Positions 61,546 through 64,000 of a stretch of DNA of 64,000 bases are shown piece by piece. Below the pieces are notes generated by a model. That model was not told where the DNA came from, ran no database searches, and saw nothing but the letters and a program-made list of their open reading frames with translations. Every line of letters starts with the position of its first letter. Position 1 is the first letter of the stretch. Origin of the DNA: Variovorax sp. dw_308 (GTDB lineage Bacteria; Pseudomonadota; Gammaproteobacteria; Burkholderiales; Burkholderiaceae_C); the NCBI RefSeq assembly GCF_019207085.1, contig NZ_JAATOM010000005.1:248001-312000 (forward strand), in the 5' to 3' direction. The translations under genes and the position numbers were made by a program.

Positions 61546-63942
61546 ATGACACACCCCACCGAAACGTATTCGCACGTCGATCCCGACGATCTCGACAACA
61601 ACCCCAGCGCGAACACCGCCCTGCATGAACTCATCGCGACGCGCATGCACCGTCGCCATGTGCTGCGCGGCGGCGTCGGCGCCCTGGCAGCCGCCACCCT
61701 CGGACCGCTGGCGCTGAGCGCTTGCGGTGGCGGGGGCAGCAAAGGCTTTCCGATCCTGCCAGCCGCACCGGCGCCCGCTCCTTCGCCGGCACCCGCCCCG
61801 ACACCCGCTCCCGCACCCGCCGCCGGCCCCACGCTCGGCTTCAATGCCGTCGGCAAGAGCCTCGCCGACACCCTCGTCGTCCCCGCCGGCTACACCGCCA
61901 CCGTGATCTACGCGACCGGCGACTCGATCGACCCCGCCGTCGGCGACTACAGGAACGACGGCACCGACGCCGACTTCGCCCGCCGCAGCGGCGACCAGCA
62001 CGACGGCATGCACTTCTTCGGCCTCACCCCCGACGGCAAGCCTTCCGTGTCGAGCACCGAACGCGCCCTCATGTGCATCAACCACGAGGCCATCAACGGC
62101 ACCGTGGCCTTCATGCATCCGAACGGCCAGACCAACGCGTCTTCCGGCGCACGCCCCGAGGCCGAAGCCCTCAAGGAAGTGGAGGCGCACGGCGCCTCGG
62201 TGGTCGAACTCGCACGCAGCGCAGGCAAGCTGGCCGTCGTCAAGAACACCACCTTCAACCGCCGCGTCACGCCACGCACGCCGATGGTCTTCGGCGGCCC
62301 GGCCAAGGGTTCCGCGCTGCTCAAGACCCTCTACTCGCCAGACGGCACCGCCACGCGCGGCATGATCGGCAACTGCGCGAGCGGCTACACGCCTTGGGGC
62401 ACCTACCTCACTTGCGAGGAGAACTTCGCCGGCTTCTTCACCCGCTCCGCCACCGACGACGCGGCGCGCAGTGCCAAGGAACTCACCGCCTTCAAGCGCA
62501 TCGGCCTGAAGCAGAACGTGACCGGCGGCCAGCGCTGGTCGACCGTGGTACCCGCCGACGCCACCAACACCGAATACCAGCGCTGGAACGCCAGCAAGAC
62601 CGGCACATCCGCCGACGGCATCGACGACTTCCGCAACACCCACAACACCTTCGGCTGCGTGGTGGAGATCGATCCCTACGACCCGGCCTCGACACCGGTC
62701 AAGCACACCGCGCTGGGCCGCTTCGCGCACGAGGGCGCATGGCCAAGCAACCCGGTCGTCGGCAAGCCGCTGGCCTTCTACATGGGCGACGATTCGCGCA
62801 GCGAGTACGTCTACAAGTACGTGTCCAAGGCGACCTGGAACGCCGCCGACGCCAACCCGGCGGACCGCCTCGCCACCGGTGCCAAGTACCTCGACGACGG
62901 CACCCTCTACGCCGCCAAGTTCAATGCCGATGGCACCGGAACCTGGCTGCCGCTCGACCTCGGCAACAGCGCCGTGTCGGGCAACGCCGCCTACGCCTTC
63001 GCCGACCTGGCCGACGTGCTGGTCAACGCGCGCCTGGCCGCCGACGCCGCCGGCGCCACCAGGTGCGACCGCCCCGAATGGACCGCCGTGAACCCGCAGA
63101 ACGGCGAGATCTACGTCACCATGACCGAGAACCCCGACCGTGGCAATGTCGGCAGCCTGAGCAGCAACAACGTGCCCAACCCCGACGTGGAACCAGCCTT
63201 CCCGCGCTACTGGCTCGACAACAAGGGCATCACCGCGCAAAACGCGGCCACGCAGGCCAACAAGGGCGACGTCAACGGCCAGGTCATGCGCATCCGCGAG
63301 ACCGGCAACGACGCCTCGGCCACCACGTTCAACTGGGACATCTACCTGTTCGGCAGCCAGGCCAGGGCCGATGCTGGCCTGGACGATGCCAACTACCAGC
63401 AGAACGTGAACCTGTCGGGCCTGTCGGACTTCAACGACCTCTCCAAGCCCGACGGCTGCTGGTTCTCGCGCGCCAGCGGCATCCTCTGGATCGAGACCGA
63501 TGACAACGCCTACTACGACGTCACCAACTGCATGCTGCTGGCCGCCGTGCCGGGCACATACGGCGACGGCGGCAAGCTCGACGTGGTCAACCAGGCCAAC
63601 GGCAAGCCCGGCGCCGCCGGCACTGGCCCGGTGACGGTCTCGACGTATGCCGGCAAGAAGATGAACGACACCATCTTCAAGCGCTTCCTGACCGCGCCGA
63701 AAGGCTCCGAAGTCACGGGCCTTGCCGAGTCACCGGACGGCAAGGCGCTGTTCATCAACATCCAGCACCCCGGCGAGAACACCGCCGCCGCCGACATCGC
63801 CGACGCCAGCAAGTACGAGAGCCACTGGCCCGGCAACGGCGCCGGCATCGCGGCGCCCTACGGCCCCGGCGGCGCGACGGCAAGGCCGCGCTCGGCGACC
63901 GTGATGATCACCAGGGACGACGGCGGCGTGATCGGTCTCTGA
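61546..63942 (+). CDS. phoX: PhoX-family phosphatase with Tat-like signal and lipobox
   Basis: 798 residues. The N-terminus carries a Tat-like motif, MHRRHVLRGGVG, and a lipobox PLALSAC (Cys60), then CGGGG and a Pro-Ala tether (about 68-92). The PhoX/DUF839 domain (about 95-798) shows CINHEAINGTVAF, GNCASGYTPWGTYLTCEENF (the YGTYLTCEEN-type active-site segment), FGCVVEIDP, GDDSRSEYVYKY and NIQHPGENT. PhoX enzymes are Ca/Fe-dependent phosphomonoesterases exported folded by Tat. The large size fits the family. Its promoter may lie inside the peroxidase gene or in the 51-bp gap, where a weak Pho-box-like repeat is found. Confidence 0.88.
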   Translation: MTHPTETYSHVDPDDLDNNPSANTALHELIATRMHRRHVLRGGVGALAAATLGPLALSACGGGGSKGFPILPAAPAPAPSPAPAPTPAPAPAAGPTLGFNAVGKSLADTLVVPAGYTATVIYATGDSIDPAVGDYRNDGTDADFARRSGDQHDGMHFFGLTPDGKPSVSSTERALMCINHEAINGTVAFMHPNGQTNASSGARPEAEALKEVEAHGASVVELARSAGKLAVVKNTTFNRRVTPRTPMVFGGPAKGSALLKTLYSPDGTATRGMIGNCASGYTPWGTYLTCEENFAGFFTRSATDDAARSAKELTAFKRIGLKQNVTGGQRWSTVVPADATNTEYQRWNASKTGTSADGIDDFRNTHNTFGCVVEIDPYDPASTPVKHTALGRFAHEGAWPSNPVVGKPLAFYMGDDSRSEYVYKYVSKATWNAADANPADRLATGAKYLDDGTLYAAKFNADGTGTWLPLDLGNSAVSGNAAYAFADLADVLVNARLAADAAGATRCDRPEWTAVNPQNGEIYVTMTENPDRGNVGSLSSNNVPNPDVEPAFPRYWLDNKGITAQNAATQANKGDVNGQVMRIRETGNDASATTFNWDIYLFGSQARADAGLDDANYQQNVNLSGLSDFNDLSKPDGCWFSRASGILWIETDDNAYYDVTNCMLLAAVPGTYGDGGKLDVVNQANGKPGAAGTGPVTVSTYAGKKMNDTIFKRFLTAPKGSEVTGLAESPDGKALFINIQHPGENTAAADIADASKYESHWPGNGAGIAAPYGPGGATARPRSATVMITRDDGGVIGL

Positions 63943-63953
63943 TCAGGGTGCAG

Positions 63954-63982
63954 GCGCCTTTGGCCACAACGCCCAGAGGCGC
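63954..63982 (+). terminator. Hairpin after the PhoX-type gene
   Basis: A 10-bp stem (63954-63963 with 63973-63982, one G-U pair) and a 9-nt loop begin 12 bp past the stop codon. There is no T-run, so factor-dependent or weak termination is possible. Confidence 0.45.
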
Positions 63983-64000
63983 AAGGGCTGGTTCATGCCC

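Overview
This 64 kb window is chromosomal DNA from a high-GC betaproteobacterium. Gene content and order point to the order Burkholderiales, probably family Comamonadaceae (Variovorax/Acidovorax-like). The evidence is the pgk-pyk-fba-purC and purE-purK-sua5 gene strings, the def-fmt / LysM-dprA-smg block, the secDF-yajC block, the fused indolepyruvate oxidoreductase with a divergent Lrp regulator, and several Gly-rich lipoproteins. The genus is an inference. I saw no rRNA, tRNA, CRISPR array, insertion sequence, integrase or phage gene.

Layout. 1-3.4 kb (minus strand): pyrF (cut by the window edge), a UDG-like protein, rimI, tsaB and an EamA exporter, mostly overlapping and so probably one transcript. 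3.4-4.9 kb: a DeoR-family repressor divergent from a NudK-like Nudix hydrolase; the shared control region has phased CTGCACG repeats. 4.9-12.6 kb (plus): a small secreted protein, then a translationally coupled cusC-cusB-cusA copper/silver efflux operon, with dacB (PBP4) starting 7 bp later. 12.7-14.1 kb: a secreted lipase-like lipoprotein. 14.2-26.3 kb: central metabolism on the minus strand (purE-purK-sua5; pgk-pyk-[esterase]-fba-purC), interrupted by cnoX, a META-domain lipoprotein, a Crp/Fnr regulator and a LuxR-type regulator. 26.4-32.7 kb: azlCD, fmt, a BamE-like lipoprotein and def on the minus strand, facing a LysM protein, dprA and smg on the plus strand. 32.8-35.4 kb: a DUF1631 protein with two very Gly-rich inserts. 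35.5-38.8 kb: yajC-secD-secF. 39.2-43.5 kb: a three-domain indolepyruvate ferredoxin oxidoreductase and its divergent Lrp/AsnC regulator. 43.5-47.1 kb: a CotH-kinase lipoprotein divergent from a polar amino-acid ABC importer with no ATPase gene next to it.

47.1-55.1 kb is a defence island: a type I restriction-modification system in the unusual order hsdR-hsdS-[AlbA_2/ATP-binding gene]-hsdM. Its spacers are AT-rich and hold palindromes and direct repeats. It starts 4 bp after the ABC permease stop codon and ends 71 bp before an MFS gene, so it looks like a compact insertion.

55.1-64 kb: an MFS exporter with an extra C-terminal domain, a 3-hydroxyisobutyrate-dehydrogenase-family enzyme, and a secreted enzyme cluster. 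That cluster is an AcpA-type phosphoesterase lipoprotein with a good Pho box in front of it, a divergent di-heme (MauG/CcpA-type) peroxidase, and a PhoX-type phosphatase. It reads as a phosphate-scavenging locus.

The most interesting items are the rearranged type I RM island with its AlbA_2 partner and operator-like palindromes; the Pho-box phosphatase cluster; the N-terminal module shared by the CotH and AcpA lipoproteins; the phased repeats at a possibly leaderless nudix promoter; and the Gly-rich DUF1631 inserts.
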